NCBI GenBank assembly: GCA_016716065.1
Contig: JADJXA010000008.1
Coordinates: 124,001 to 188,000 of the forward strand
Reading direction: 5' to 3'
DNA: 64,000 nucleotides
Source of the DNA: Candidatus Leptovillus gracilis
Lineage (GTDB): Bacteria; Chloroflexota; Anaerolineae; Promineifilales; Promineifilaceae
In this document: positions 37,742 through 46,475 of the stretch, in pieces
How the letters are laid out: every line of letters begins with the position of its first letter
Position numbering within the stretch: position 1 is the stretch's first letter
Made by a program: the position numbers and the translations under genes
Notes under the pieces: model-generated
Seen by the model: only the letters and a program-made list of their open reading frames with translations
Database searches by the model: none
What the model was told of the DNA's origin: nothing

Positions 37742-38383
37742 CTAACCAAGACCGTGCTTCACAGCGTACAGCGCCGCCTGTGTGCGATCGGCCACTTGCA
37801 GCTTGCCCAAGACAGTGGAAACATACCCTTTGACGGTTCCTTCAGTGAGGTGCAGATTGGCCGCAATTTCTTTGTTGCTGTGCCCCTGGGCGATCTGGCG
37901 CAACACATCCAACTCACGCTCAGTCAGGGTACTCAGCAGATCGGGTGACGTGGGCGTCATCATCCGCTGCATCAACTGGCGCTGCGCTTCGGGATGCAGT
38001 GTTGGTTCGCCGCGAGCGGCGGCATGAATGGCGCGCAGCAAATCGGCCCGCAGCACGTCCTTCAACAGGTAGCCGATGGCCCCGGCCTGAATGGCATCAG
38101 GTACACGCTGATCTTCGGCAAAGCTGGTCAATACCAACACCTGACAGGCCGGAAATTTTTGCCGGATAGCCGCGGTGGCGGCAATACCATCCATTTCTGG
38201 CATCATCAGGTCCATCAGGACCACATCCGGCTGCAAATGATCCAGGTGAGCAAGAGCCTCGGCCCCATTACGCGCTTCGCCAATGACCTGGACGCCAGTC
38301 TCTTCGTTGAGCAGCATGGTTAGCCCTTCGCGCACGATGGCATGATCATCAACAATCATCACTTTGATGGGCGGTTCGCTCAT
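37742..38383 (-). CDS. NarL/FixJ-type response regulator
   Basis: 213 residues. Receiver: VMIVDDHAIVREGLTML, the phospho-acceptor Asp in DVVLMDLMMPEMDG, VLTSF and the Lys in YLLKDV. LuxR HTH: LTERELDVLRQIAQGHSNKEIAANLHLTEGTVKGYVSTVLGKL. Its start overlaps the stop of the kinase gene (38380), so they are co-translated. Confidence 0.92.
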   Translation of the reverse strand: MSEPPIKVMIVDDHAIVREGLTMLLNEETGVQVIGEARNGAEALAHLDHLQPDVVLMDLMMPEMDGIAATAAIRQKFPACQVLVLTSFAEDQRVPDAIQAGAIGYLLKDVLRADLLRAIHAAARGEPTLHPEAQRQLMQRMMTPTSPDLLSTLTERELDVLRQIAQGHSNKEIAANLHLTEGTVKGYVSTVLGKLQVADRTQAALYAVKHGLG

Positions 38384-39222
38384 GGCGTTTGTTCCTCCTT
38401 TTGCGGCAGACGGACTATCACGGCCGTTCCCTCCCCTGGCGCCGAGCGGATTTTCAGGTAGCCGCCCAACGCTTCAGCCCGTTCGCCCATGGTGTGCATG
38501 CCCAGGCCGCCCAGGAAACGGCCGTTATTCGTATCCGTCCTAAACCCGACGCCATCGTCGGCAATCTCCAGGCAAATCGCCTCCGTCGTCTCGCTCAAAT
38601 GGATGGCAACCTGTGTCGCTCGCGCGTGCTTGACCACATTGTGCAGCGCTTCCTGGGTGATGCGAAACAGCGCCACCTCCACTTCTGGTGGATGCGGTCG
38701 GTAACCGGCCACGTCCACAGCAATGGTCAGGCCATCTTGCTGCAACGTCTCCACGTGCCGCCGCAGCGCGGTCACCAACCCTTCCTGGCGCAGGTAAGCG
38801 ATCTCAGGCAGGCGCGTTTCAGGGACCGCAGCCACAGAATCTTCAGGCGAGCGCAGTTCAAAAAGCAGCGCGCGCATTTCAGCCAGGGCGCTTTGGCTCA
38901 ATTCCAACAGGCGGTTTACCCGATTTTCGCCTTCAGCCCGGTCGCGGGACCAGGCCGGAGCGATAGATTGGGCGATGAGGGTGATGCTGAAGATGAGCTG
39001 GGTGACGGAATCGTGGAGTTCACGGGCCAGGCGCTGGCGCTCTTGCAACACGGCAACCTGCTGGCTGCTGCGCAGCAGCAAAAGCTGTTGGCGGCGGGTA
39101 TCTATGGCGACGGCCAATTGAGCGGCCGTCACCTGGTATGGCCACAAATCGCTTTCCGACCAGTCATAGATGGCGGGATAGCTGAGGATAACCAGACCAA
39201 TACGCTGCTGCTGCACGATCAA
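38380..39222 (-). CDS. HisKA_3 sensor kinase, catalytic part (downstream of a frameshift)
   Basis: 280 residues. It contains QERQRLARELHDSVTQLIFSI, where His of ELHDS is the phospho-acceptor (HisKA_3). The ATP domain has ALFRITQEALHNVVKHARAT and EIADDGVGF, then GGLGMHTMGERAEALGG. It begins as the rest of a GAF domain (IGLVILSYPAIYDWSESDLWPYQVTAAQLAVAID), whose first half is in the next gene. The apparent TTG start (39222) is therefore internal. An extra T in CCATTTGATC puts it one base out of frame with 39164-40612. Confidence 0.85.
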   Translation of the reverse strand: MIVQQQRIGLVILSYPAIYDWSESDLWPYQVTAAQLAVAIDTRRQQLLLLRSSQQVAVLQERQRLARELHDSVTQLIFSITLIAQSIAPAWSRDRAEGENRVNRLLELSQSALAEMRALLFELRSPEDSVAAVPETRLPEIAYLRQEGLVTALRRHVETLQQDGLTIAVDVAGYRPHPPEVEVALFRITQEALHNVVKHARATQVAIHLSETTEAICLEIADDGVGFRTDTNNGRFLGGLGMHTMGERAEALGGYLKIRSAPGEGTAVIVRLPQKEEQTP

Positions 39223-40612
39223 ATGGGATCATGGTCAATGCTGGGCGGCCAGTCTCTCGTTGCAGCGCCCGCAGCGTCTCGCTGCACCGGGGATCGCTGT
39301 GAACGTCCCGGATGCGGATGGTTTGCCCGGCATCCAGGATCGGGTCTAGAGCATCCTGGCGGTAAGGCAGGTGGTGGCGTATCAGGTGCAGGCCATCTTC
39401 TGCGGACCAGGTTCCGCGCACGATAACGGCCGTTCGTTCCCCACTTTCGGCAAACTCATACAGCGCCACTGTGCAAATGTACTGGCCGCGCACAGCCACA
39501 TGCTGCAAATAGGCTTCGATCACGTCATCTACGTCAAACGAGGCGGTGATCCGGCGGCTGGTCTCATACAAAAGGCGGGCCTCGGCCAGATTGCGCTGCG
39601 TTTCCTCAAACAGATAGGCGTTGCTGATGGCGACGCCAAGCTGATCGGCCACCAGTTCCATGTCGGCGGCTTCGTCCTGATCAATGGTATGGTTGGCTTC
39701 AATGTTCAGCACGCCGAGCAGCCGCTTCCCCACGACAATGGGCAGAGCCAGTTCCGACTGGATGTCGTGGGCGCCAGGGATGGGGATGTAGCGCGGATCT
39801 TCGTGGACGTTGGGGATCAAAACAGCCCGGCGGGTTTGCGCCGCCGCGCCAATGATGCCAGCGTCTCTGGGCTGGCTGTATGGCCCTCGGACATTATCGG
39901 CGTAGATGCCGCTGCGAGCCGTGAGGACCAGTGTGTTGGGATCGTCACGGTCGAGGAGCAAAACGGCCGTGTTGCCGTAAGACAGCTCTTCGCCTATGGC
40001 GGAAACGGCCGTTTGCAGCAGTTCATCCAGGTCCAACGAGGCGGCAAGCAATTTGCCGATGCGGTTCAGGGCAATTTGTCGCCCAGCGCGCCGTTTTTCG
40101 ACGGCGAAGAGGCGGGCGTTTTCGATGGCGATGGCCGCATGACGCGCCAACTGCGTCAGCAGCTCCACGTCCGGCTGCCCAAAGGCGCGCGGCGGTTCTG
40201 CGCCAATGCCAAAAAAGCCGATCATCTTGCCGCGCCAGAAAATAGGCAAACCAATCACCGCGTCCTGGATCAGGTCTGGCTGCACAGGCAGATCCAATTC
40301 GCCATAATGATTCAGGACAATGGGTTCTTGCGTGGCCAGAACCTTGCCCGCCAACCCGACGCCGCGCGGCATTTCCATGCCCAATTCGCCCGGCGGCATT
40401 TTGTAAACAGCCTCGGTGCGCACACGCTGCTGCGCCACGTCCACCAACCCAATCGTGCCACGGTCGGCGCTCAGCAGTTCGCAAGCATGTTGCACAATCC
40501 GGGTCAGTAACGGCCGTAGCTCCAACTCGCTGCTGATGGATTCGATGATCGCCCGCAGGCTCTCTTGCTGGTGCAAGATGCGGGTCAAATCGGCCGTGTT
40601 CGATTCTGTCAT
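39164..40612 (-). CDS. GAF-domain sensor part of the same kinase
   Basis: ATG 40612 starts MTESNTADLTRILHQQ. Three GAF domains follow at about residues 20-170 (ADRGTIGLVD), 190-340 (IQSELALPIVVGKRLLGVLNIEA) and 365-475. The last is cut off at ALTMIPFD, and the out-of-frame tail ends at 39164. With the catalytic part (38380-39222) it would make one soluble GAF-GAF-GAF-HisKA_3-HATPase kinase of about 745 residues. This is a split gene, or a one-base error. Confidence 0.82.
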   Translation of the reverse strand: MTESNTADLTRILHQQESLRAIIESISSELELRPLLTRIVQHACELLSADRGTIGLVDVAQQRVRTEAVYKMPPGELGMEMPRGVGLAGKVLATQEPIVLNHYGELDLPVQPDLIQDAVIGLPIFWRGKMIGFFGIGAEPPRAFGQPDVELLTQLARHAAIAIENARLFAVEKRRAGRQIALNRIGKLLAASLDLDELLQTAVSAIGEELSYGNTAVLLLDRDDPNTLVLTARSGIYADNVRGPYSQPRDAGIIGAAAQTRRAVLIPNVHEDPRYIPIPGAHDIQSELALPIVVGKRLLGVLNIEANHTIDQDEAADMELVADQLGVAISNAYLFEETQRNLAEARLLYETSRRITASFDVDDVIEAYLQHVAVRGQYICTVALYEFAESGERTAVIVRGTWSAEDGLHLIRHHLPYRQDALDPILDAGQTIRIRDVHSDPRCSETLRALQRETGRPALTMIPFDRAAAAYWSGYPQLSRHL

Positions 40613-40639
40613 CAATCGCTACCTGAGTCTCGAATTCTG

Positions 40640-40989
40640 GCTGCTGTGCCCGACCTGAGTCTGGGTCGATCATCAATGAGGAAACGTCCACCACTTCAAA
40701 ATCTGCTCCGGTGACAACGCGCAATTAGCGTAAGATGTTATTGTCCCAGCGTTCATCCGGCGCGCCGGAAATATACCAGGGAGAGCCATTATCGGCCAAA
40801 ATGATGCCGTATGTTTTGCAGGCTTGCAGAATCACCTGGACTGGTGGCGCAAAGCTGGAGATGTCGTAGTCGGCCCGCAGACGCAGGCGCAGGCCCATAG
40901 GCGGGTAGTTGGGGCCGGTCAGGTTGGAGGCGTGGTGGCGCGCCGGGTTTGGCGATCAGCGGGAGGTAGAGTGGTGGGTTCTGGCTGAT
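40640..40989 (-). pseudogene. Secreted protein, C-terminal part, cut by IS insertion
   Basis: After the IS the minus strand continues SQNPPLYLPLIAKPG, then in a second frame GLRLRLRADYDISSF, PPVQVILQACKTYGIILADNGSPWYISGAPDERWDNNIL. A TAA then replaces a Gln codon before LRVVTGADFEVVDVSS. The ADNGSxWYISGAPDxRWDN block is a recurrent C-terminal module in secreted proteins. A frameshift and the nonsense codon show decay beyond the IS insertion. The N-terminal part is at 42497-42603. Confidence 0.7.
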
Positions 40990-42496
40990 CTTTACTTTCC
41001 GGTAAGTCATAGGTGCTGATGGCGACCAACTTGTTCATAATTGCAGGTAGCAAAAACACAAACTGCAAGGAGGACATATGTCAATCGCCATCATCCGAAC
41101 TATACAAGTTCTGGAAGAAATCGTACAAATTCTGCCTGTGGGCACGAACCTGGCTCTTTTACATTTAATGTGGGTCATGCTCAATGGGTCCTTTCTCAGA
41201 AGCCGAGGTGCTGTTCACGGCGCATTGGTTGAATCCGGTTTCACGCCAGGCCAGGTCAGGCGGAGTTGGTCAGCGCTGCGCTATGGCGTTTGGTCCATCA
41301 GCGAACTGATCGGGCGTTGGCGCGCGATCGTCCTGCGTGAAGGGCGTTGGCAGCCCCGTGAATATGATGGCTACCGACCATTGGCCGTGGACATCACAGC
41401 TTTTTGGCGACCTAAACTCCAGGGTTGGGCCGGCAAGTTCTTTTATCGTCTAGCGAATCGGGCCGTCAAAGGCGTCGGCTACGGGGTCATCACGCAGGTG
41501 GGGCAAGTGGATGGACAACGGGTTCCTTTGCTCAAGCGGATAATTCGGGTCAAGCGGTCAGAGATGAGCGAAGCCGACCTCAAGGCGGATATTTTGCGCC
41601 AGGCAAGCACCTATCTGGACGAGAAGGAAGTTTGGATTCATGATGCTGGTGTGGGATTGGCCGACGTGCAGACAGCCAACATTGCCCGGTATGTCATTCG
41701 CCAGGCGGTGAATGTAACCGGGCGACGCAACTATCTGCCGCCGGCTAAGGATCGCGGCCGACCGGCTCAATACGGTGAAAAAGTGCGTCCGTTGCCGCGG
41801 GAACGACTCGAACACCTGATAGCAGCGACGTCGCCGGATGTCAGCACGCAATTTCAATTTCAAGGACGCACCATTCAAGTTCAAGGCTGGCAAGAGCTGG
41901 TGCGTGCTGACCAGAAAGTGGCCGATGCGACGCAAACCTTCACCATTTGGACCTTTTCCGACCCTTTGTATAAGAAGCCAATGGTTCTGGGCACAAACCT
42001 GGCGGCCTCGGCAGAGACGGTCTTTCTTCTCTACCTTGACCGCTGGCCCGTTGAGCAACCGCCACTGGTCGCCAAGCAAATGTTGGGATTACATCGTCAA
42101 TTCGTTTTTGCCCCCGTCTCAGTTCTCCGGCTGCCAGAGTTGGCGTTGTTGGTGGCTAACATCCTGACCTACCTGGCTGCGGTGCTGCCGGCGATGCCTA
42201 CCGGATTTTGGGACAGGCAGCCGAAGCGCACCTCAGGACGGTTGCGGCGCGTGTTAGCCAGGGCAGTTTTTCCTAATGAATACCCTTTTGCTGACCGACT
42301 TCGAGAAAAGCAGTCGGTTACGGCCCATTTGCCCAAGGGAATTCTAGCCCATCGGCGAAGGAAACGACGCCAAACGGCTCCCTGAAACGGTATTTGGCGC
42401 TATTTTCGCCCACATTGTTAAAGTTCTTTGAGCCAAAGCTGGGCTTTGGATTGTTCGTTTTGCCCTTTTGGGGCAAGCAGTTACCGGAAAGTAAAG
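40990..42496 (+). mobile_element. Complete insertion sequence, 1507 bp
   Basis: Terminal inverted repeats CTTTACTTTCCGGTAA (40990-41005) and TTACCGGAAAGTAAAG (42481-42496) are perfect over 16 bp. CTGAT is duplicated directly outside both ends (40985-40989 and 42497-42501), a 5-bp target duplication. One transposase gene lies between. It is inserted in a secreted-protein gene on the minus strand, whose two halves flank it. Confidence 0.9.
41078..42385 (+). CDS. DDE transposase (IS4/IS701-like group)
   Basis: 435 residues. A DDE triad is suggested by LAVDITAFWRP (first Asp, about residue 105), EVWIHDAGVG (second Asp) and LLYLDRWPVEQPPLVAKQML (Glu in a Y-2-R-W-x-x-E setting). The C-terminal end is basic (HRRRKRRQTAP). 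AAGGAGG precedes the ATG. The IS4/IS701-like assignment rests on the triad spacing and not on a database match. The frame is intact, so the element may be active. Confidence 0.85.
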   Translation: MSIAIIRTIQVLEEIVQILPVGTNLALLHLMWVMLNGSFLRSRGAVHGALVESGFTPGQVRRSWSALRYGVWSISELIGRWRAIVLREGRWQPREYDGYRPLAVDITAFWRPKLQGWAGKFFYRLANRAVKGVGYGVITQVGQVDGQRVPLLKRIIRVKRSEMSEADLKADILRQASTYLDEKEVWIHDAGVGLADVQTANIARYVIRQAVNVTGRRNYLPPAKDRGRPAQYGEKVRPLPRERLEHLIAATSPDVSTQFQFQGRTIQVQGWQELVRADQKVADATQTFTIWTFSDPLYKKPMVLGTNLAASAETVFLLYLDRWPVEQPPLVAKQMLGLHRQFVFAPVSVLRLPELALLVANILTYLAAVLPAMPTGFWDRQPKRTSGRLRRVLARAVFPNEYPFADRLREKQSVTAHLPKGILAHRRRKRRQTAP

Positions 42497-42603
42497 CTGA
42501 TGGTGGCTTGAGAAACGGCCGTTGCCCATCCCAGCCCCAACGCCAGACAGCCTGCCAGCAAAACCAAACCAGGCCAAAATTGTGTCTGCCCTTTCGCCTT
42601 CAT
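42497..42603 (-). pseudogene. Secreted protein, N-terminal signal peptide, cut by IS insertion
   Basis: The minus strand reads MKAKGQTQFWPG, LVLLAGCLALGLGW, ATAVSQA, then TISQ at the insertion. This is a classical signal peptide. Joining it to the sequence at 40989 restores TISQNPPLYLPLIA in frame. The ATAV segment is coded by an AACGGCCGTT copy. Confidence 0.75.
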
Positions 42604-42697
42604 AAGCACCTTCTGCGGGCGATCCACCTGTCATTCAGAGTCTTTCACCACCTGTACCAACAGCCACACTACCAATTTTACATGATAAACGCAATTA

Positions 42698-43054
42698 TTA
42701 TGCCCCTCTCACTGCGCCGGGTAAAAAGCTGACAGTGGCCCTGACGACGTGAGAGTAGATTTTGATGACGCTCTCTACGCCAGCCAGATGCAGCACAAAC
42801 TTCACCTGCGCTCGCGGGCTGGCAATGCGGAGATCGCCGCCCTGTCGCCGTACTTGCTGCGTTCCCTTCAGCAATGTTTTGATCCCGGCGCTGCTCAGGT
42901 AATCTACTTTTTGCAAGTCAGCTACCAGAAAAATGGTACCGGCGGCAATTTGCTCCTGGATGGTCTGGGTAAGGAGGGGGGTAGAGAGGGCATCTAAACG
43001 GCCGTTTACGGACAGGATCGCCACGTTATGGTAACGACTTGTGCGAACGTCCAT
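42698..43054 (-). CDS. STAS-domain anti-sigma factor antagonist
   Basis: 118 residues starting MDVRTSRYHNVAILSVNGRLDALSTPLL. The phospho-acceptor region is LQKVDYLSSAGIKTLLKG, where the Ser before AGI is typically phosphorylated. The C-terminal part is VKFVLHLAGVESVIKIY. RsbV/SpoIIAA-like proteins take part in partner switching. No cognate kinase or phosphatase lies in the window. The frame is open to 43168, but GGTGGA before 43054 supports this start. Confidence 0.85.
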   Translation of the reverse strand: MDVRTSRYHNVAILSVNGRLDALSTPLLTQTIQEQIAAGTIFLVADLQKVDYLSSAGIKTLLKGTQQVRRQGGDLRIASPRAQVKFVLHLAGVESVIKIYSHVVRATVSFLPGAVRGA

Positions 43055-43055
43055 T

Positions 43056-43355
43056 TTATTCCACCCTAAGGGAAAAGTTAGCCCCCGGCTTCGGCTCAAC
43101 TTGCGCTGCAAAAACCAACCAGCACTCAGGCAGAGGTCGGAAAAGATCGGCGCTGCGAGCGGAGGCATTCTTCTGCGCCGCGAAACAAGCGGGGTCGTCC
43201 AGGAAATGAATCAACCCCTGCTTGAGCGACTGCCTGATTAACGGGTCCAGGCGCGGCGTCAGGCCATCAGCAGCTGCGGCCGCGGCGAAGATGAACAGCG
43301 CCAGCCCAAGCGCGATGCTCATGAAAAATCTTCTGTATTTTTGTGGTCGTGCCAT
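43056..43355 (-). CDS. Small secreted hypothetical protein
   Basis: 99 residues with an N-terminal signal sequence (KYRRFFMSIALGLALFIFAAAAAADG). The mature part (PRLDPLIRQSLKQGLIHFLDDPACFAAQ) has a few Cys but no recognised domain. It sits directly upstream of the STAS gene (one-base gap) on the same strand and probably shares its transcript. Confidence 0.55.
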   Translation of the reverse strand: MARPQKYRRFFMSIALGLALFIFAAAAAADGLTPRLDPLIRQSLKQGLIHFLDDPACFAAQKNASARSADLFRPLPECWLVFAAQVEPKPGANFSLRVE

Positions 43356-43635
43356 CTCGTTCCCTCTTTGCCAGGATTATCCTGTCTGGTTTTCTTGCTA
43401 TTACCAACAGGATAGAGGGAAACGGCCGTGAACACAGCCAGCAGAAGATAGATGTCCGTTTGGCCAATCGAAAGGGTGAGCACCCTGACAAAAGTTAGGA
43501 TCAGACAGATCTCGCACCGCAAGAATCGCCTTCTCCGGGAGATAGAAGTAGGGGAACTGGCCAAACTCTCCCGCGTAGAAAAATTAGCCGTTCGATCCGT
43601 TTGTTTATCACTCCTCACAAACAAGGCCAAAAACC

Positions 43636-43668
43636 AAAAATCGCCTGATCCCAGATCAGGCGATTTTT
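43636..43668. terminator. Bidirectional terminator
   Basis: AAAAATCGCCTGATC and GATCAGGCGATTTTT make a perfect 15-bp stem with loop CCA and T-runs on both strands. It would end transcription of the small gene 43757-43864 (minus). The remaining 43356-43756 has no supported gene. It carries one copy of CCTGACAAAAGTTAGG near 43484, also present near 37714. Confidence 0.85.
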
Positions 43669-43756
43669 CATTCTGCTCAGAGAATGCTCTGCTACTATAT
43701 AGCAGCAGGATCGTTAACAAACGGGCTATTCAATTTTTAAGGGATGAGCCATATAT

Positions 43757-43864
43757 CTAAACGGCCGCTCGTTGGCTGATTCTTGCCAAGAGCCTACAAG
43801 CGGTCATGATAAACAAGGAGCAAAAGAACAAGCTCGAAATGATGAGAAGCGCGAAGGGAATCAT
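43757..43864 (-). CDS. 35-residue membrane peptide
   Basis: ATG 43864 with AAGGAG seven bases upstream encodes MIPFALLIISSLFFCSLFIMTACRLLARISQ and ends RAAV. One membrane helix covers residues 3-23. It lies after the stop (43878) of a longer frame that ends in another hydrophobic stretch, so two small membrane peptides seem to be in tandem. Function unknown. The clear ribosome site favours a real gene. Confidence 0.5.
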   Translation of the reverse strand: MIPFALLIISSLFFCSLFIMTACRLLARISQRAAV

Positions 43865-43877
43865 GGCAGACTCCTTG

Positions 43878-44270
43878 TTAGCTGAGAGACATCAGGCTGA
43901 CGACGTAGATGAGGTAGGAGAGGAGCATGATGCCCAGTAAGGCGAAGCTGCCGCCATCGTATTCGCTCTCATGCGGGCGGAGGATTTGCGCAAGTAGCAG
44001 TAGGGGCAGTCCAGGTTGCAAGCGTTGGTGATGTGCAGCCAGGCGGTGAGGGTTTCGGGTTGAGCGGGTTGGGCGATTGGGGTTGTGGCGGCCGGCTGGA
44101 TGAGTTGCTGGCGGGCCAGTTCAGCGTCTATCTCCTGGCTGAGGGGTTGGGGGTGGTGGACTCTTGCCAGCGCTGCCAGGCGGCCGGGTTGAGGACGCTG
44201 GGGCCGCTGGGAACGAGGGTTTGGGTGTAGCGGAGGGTGGGAAGGGAAACGGCCGTGTCGCCCGCGTCCT
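43878..44270 (-). pseudogene. Radical SAM maturase remnant, joined to a membrane-peptide tail
   Basis: The minus strand reads TAVSLPTLRYTQTLVPSGPSVLNPAAW, then after a frameshift LSQEIDAELARQQLI and AWLHITNACNLDCPYCYLRKSS. That is a CxxxCxxC [4Fe-4S] motif of radical SAM/SPASM proteins. The enzyme is cut off just after this motif. Another frame continues HESEYDGGSFALLGIMLLSYLIYVVSLMSLS and stops at 43878. The body of the enzyme is missing. Such maturases modify small peptides, so the neighbouring short peptides deserve attention. Confidence 0.6.
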
Positions 44271-44417
44271 GGTCGCCCTTCTGGATGCCCCCCTCGACCT
44301 CCACCTCGGCTACCCTCAACCCTTGCGCCAGCGCGAATAGCAAAATAGTATCATGCGTCATGCGTGAAACATCACACGTCCTGGCGCACATACCTTGCTT
44401 TGCAAGGTATTTTTAGA

Positions 44418-44445
44418 CCTGACAGGTCTTGCAAGACCTGTCAGG
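44418..44445. repeat. 28-bp perfect palindrome
   Basis: CCTGACAGGTCT and AGACCTGTCAGG with loop TGCA. There is no U-run on the minus strand, so it is not a standard terminator for the acyl-CoA dehydrogenase gene ending 20 bases away. It resembles a dispersed intergenic palindrome. Confidence 0.7.
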
Positions 44446-44464
44446 CCCTGATCAGGCGAAACGA

Positions 44465-45619
44465 TTATTTGCGGAACAATTCCCGCACAACAATATTACG
44501 TTGAATCTGGCTGGTGCCCTCGTAAATCTGGAAGATTTTGGCGTCGCGCATCAGCTTTTCCACCGGGTATTCAGCCATATAACCATAGCCGCCAAACACC
44601 TGCACCGCGTCTGTCGCCACTTTCATGGCCGTGTCGGCCGCAAAAGCCTTGCCAAACGATGAAACCATCGTATCCGGCTGGCCGTTGTCCACCGCCCAGG
44701 CAGATTTCCAGACCAGCAGCCGCGCCGCTTCCAGGTCCATGGCCATATCGGCAATTTTGTGGCCGATGGCCTGATACTGCCAGATTTCTTTGCCCATGCT
44801 CAGGCGCTCTTTGGCGTACTTGACGGACTCTTCCAACGCCCGGCGCGCCACACCCAACGCACCAGCGGCCGTCGCCGGGCGGCTGCGGTCGAACACCTTC
44901 ATCGCCGTGATAAACCCTGTGCCTTCCGCGCCCAAACGATGGCTTTCCGGCACAATCACATTATCGAAAACGACTTCGGCCGTATCGGACGCATGTTGGC
45001 CCAGTTTATCGAATGGCTGCCCCACGCTGACGCCGGCCCAATCCCGCTCCACCACAAAGCAGCTCATGCCCTTGTAGCGCACGGCCGGATCCGTATAAGC
45101 GAACACCGTGTAAAAATTAGCCACCGTCGCCCCGGTAATAAAGGTCTTGCTGCCATTGAGGACGTAATGGTCCCCCTCTTTGCGGGCGACGGTTTTGATG
45201 CCGGCCACGTCGGACCCCGCTTCTGGTTCGGTCAGACAGTAGGCAGCCATTTGGCCGTTCGCCAATCGGCCGCAATACGCATGCTTTTGTTCTTCTGTGC
45301 CGGCGATGAGGATGGGCAAAATCGCCAATCCATTGACGCCAATGGCCGTACTCATGCCGGAGCAGCCCCAGGCTAACTCTTCGGTGACAATGCACTCTTC
45401 CAGAAGGCTCAGCCCCAAACCACCATACTCTTCAGGGATATTCATTGTGGTCAGACCCAATTCCTGCGCCTGTTTGATAACCGGCCAGGCGTATTCGTGG
45501 GTTTTATCGTAATGCTCGGCTTTGGGGGCGATTTCGTTTCTGGCGAATTCGCGGGCCAATAGTTGAATTTCACGCTGTTCGTCGGTCAGACCAAAGCTGA
45601 CGCCATCATTTAAACTCAT
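44465..45619 (-). CDS. Acyl-CoA dehydrogenase
   Basis: 384 residues, normal length. AYCLTEPEAGSDVAGI is the FAD/substrate loop. GSKTFITGA, RMxxAAGALGVARRAL-type and QVFGGYGYMAEYPVEKLMRDAKIFQIYEGTSQIQRNIVVREL complete the family blocks. The catalytic Glu is in IYEGTSQIQR. It catalyses alpha,beta-dehydrogenation of acyl-CoA with electron transfer to ETF. It stands alone here. GGAGAATCG precedes the ATG. Confidence 0.93.
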   Translation of the reverse strand: MSLNDGVSFGLTDEQREIQLLAREFARNEIAPKAEHYDKTHEYAWPVIKQAQELGLTTMNIPEEYGGLGLSLLEECIVTEELAWGCSGMSTAIGVNGLAILPILIAGTEEQKHAYCGRLANGQMAAYCLTEPEAGSDVAGIKTVARKEGDHYVLNGSKTFITGATVANFYTVFAYTDPAVRYKGMSCFVVERDWAGVSVGQPFDKLGQHASDTAEVVFDNVIVPESHRLGAEGTGFITAMKVFDRSRPATAAGALGVARRALEESVKYAKERLSMGKEIWQYQAIGHKIADMAMDLEAARLLVWKSAWAVDNGQPDTMVSSFGKAFAADTAMKVATDAVQVFGGYGYMAEYPVEKLMRDAKIFQIYEGTSQIQRNIVVRELFRK

Positions 45620-45766
45620 GGTAAACGATTCTCCTTAACTTGACTTTGCTGTCCGGGTCCAGGTTGCGTGGCAGTGGCTCCCTGCCTCCAGAATTAATAA
45701 ATGGGTTTGTGGAATCGGTGTAGAGTATCCAGTGTTCAGTAAACTGGATACTGAACACTTCTCCCA

Positions 45767-46300
45767 CTACAACTCCCCCTTCTCTTCCTCTTGTGGGTTC
45801 AGGTGGGACTGTTCAACTTTAATCAGGTCAATGGTCATCAGGCCGTCTATCTGGCCGGTGTCTATGATGGCGTCGCGGGGCATTGTGCCCTTGTCGGCGA
45901 TGGGACCTTCGACAAAGACACGGGCAAGAGCAAAGCCGGTAATCTCTCCTTCTTCGCCGACAAGAATATCGCCGATGGTTCCCAACTTGGTGCCGCCGGG
46001 CGTGTCTACACCACGACCGCGCAACTTTTCCAGCCGCAGCCACTTGTCGGCCTCATCCAATTCTTTGTTGTCGGTTTCCACCTCGGCGTTTTTCACCAGG
46101 ATGGCGTCTATGCCAAAGACGATAACGTCGTCGCGCCGGATGAGCTTGGCTTTGCGGCTGATCAGACCCTCTGAGCCGGTGAAAAGGCCGGTGATCCAGT
46201 AGAGGTCCTGATTGACGTACAGGTCTTTGGCATAACCGACGAGACGGCCGTCGGTTATGCTAATAATGGGTTTCCCGATCAGGTCTTTTCCTAAGCGCAT
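45767..46300 (-). CDS. PRC-barrel domain protein
   Basis: 177 residues starting MRLGKDLIGKPIISITDGRLVGYAKDLYVNQ, a PRC-barrel. A second half (GTKLGTIGDILVGEEGEITGFALARVFVEGPIADKGTMPRDAI) repeats the fold. PRC-barrel proteins serve in photosynthetic reaction centres, ribosome maturation (RimM) and envelope-linked roles; this type is uncharacterised. GGGAG before 46300 decides the start. The frame is open to 46342. Confidence 0.82.
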   Translation of the reverse strand: MRLGKDLIGKPIISITDGRLVGYAKDLYVNQDLYWITGLFTGSEGLISRKAKLIRRDDVIVFGIDAILVKNAEVETDNKELDEADKWLRLEKLRGRGVDTPGGTKLGTIGDILVGEEGEITGFALARVFVEGPIADKGTMPRDAIIDTGQIDGLMTIDLIKVEQSHLNPQEEEKGEL

Positions 46301-46475
46301 GGTATGTCTCCCTCTGTGTGTGGTTCCCAGATAGCCGCTCAACCGGGGCCAGACGCCGGGGTTGTACGGGGCTGATGGCTAAAACGATAGTCTGATTATA
46401 ATGCGAGATTGGCGTAAGGCAACAGGTTTGCCGACGGCCGTTCGGTAAAAACACACCTTGCAATGATGATGAAGC

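Noticed and set aside
38380..40612. Programmed frameshift in the kinase
   Set aside because: No slippery heptamer or downstream stimulatory structure was seen, and other single-base shifts occur in this window, so a sequence error or mutation is more likely.
44418..44445. Terminator of the acyl-CoA dehydrogenase
   Set aside because: It is a perfect hairpin but no T-run follows it on the minus strand. Listed as a palindromic repeat.
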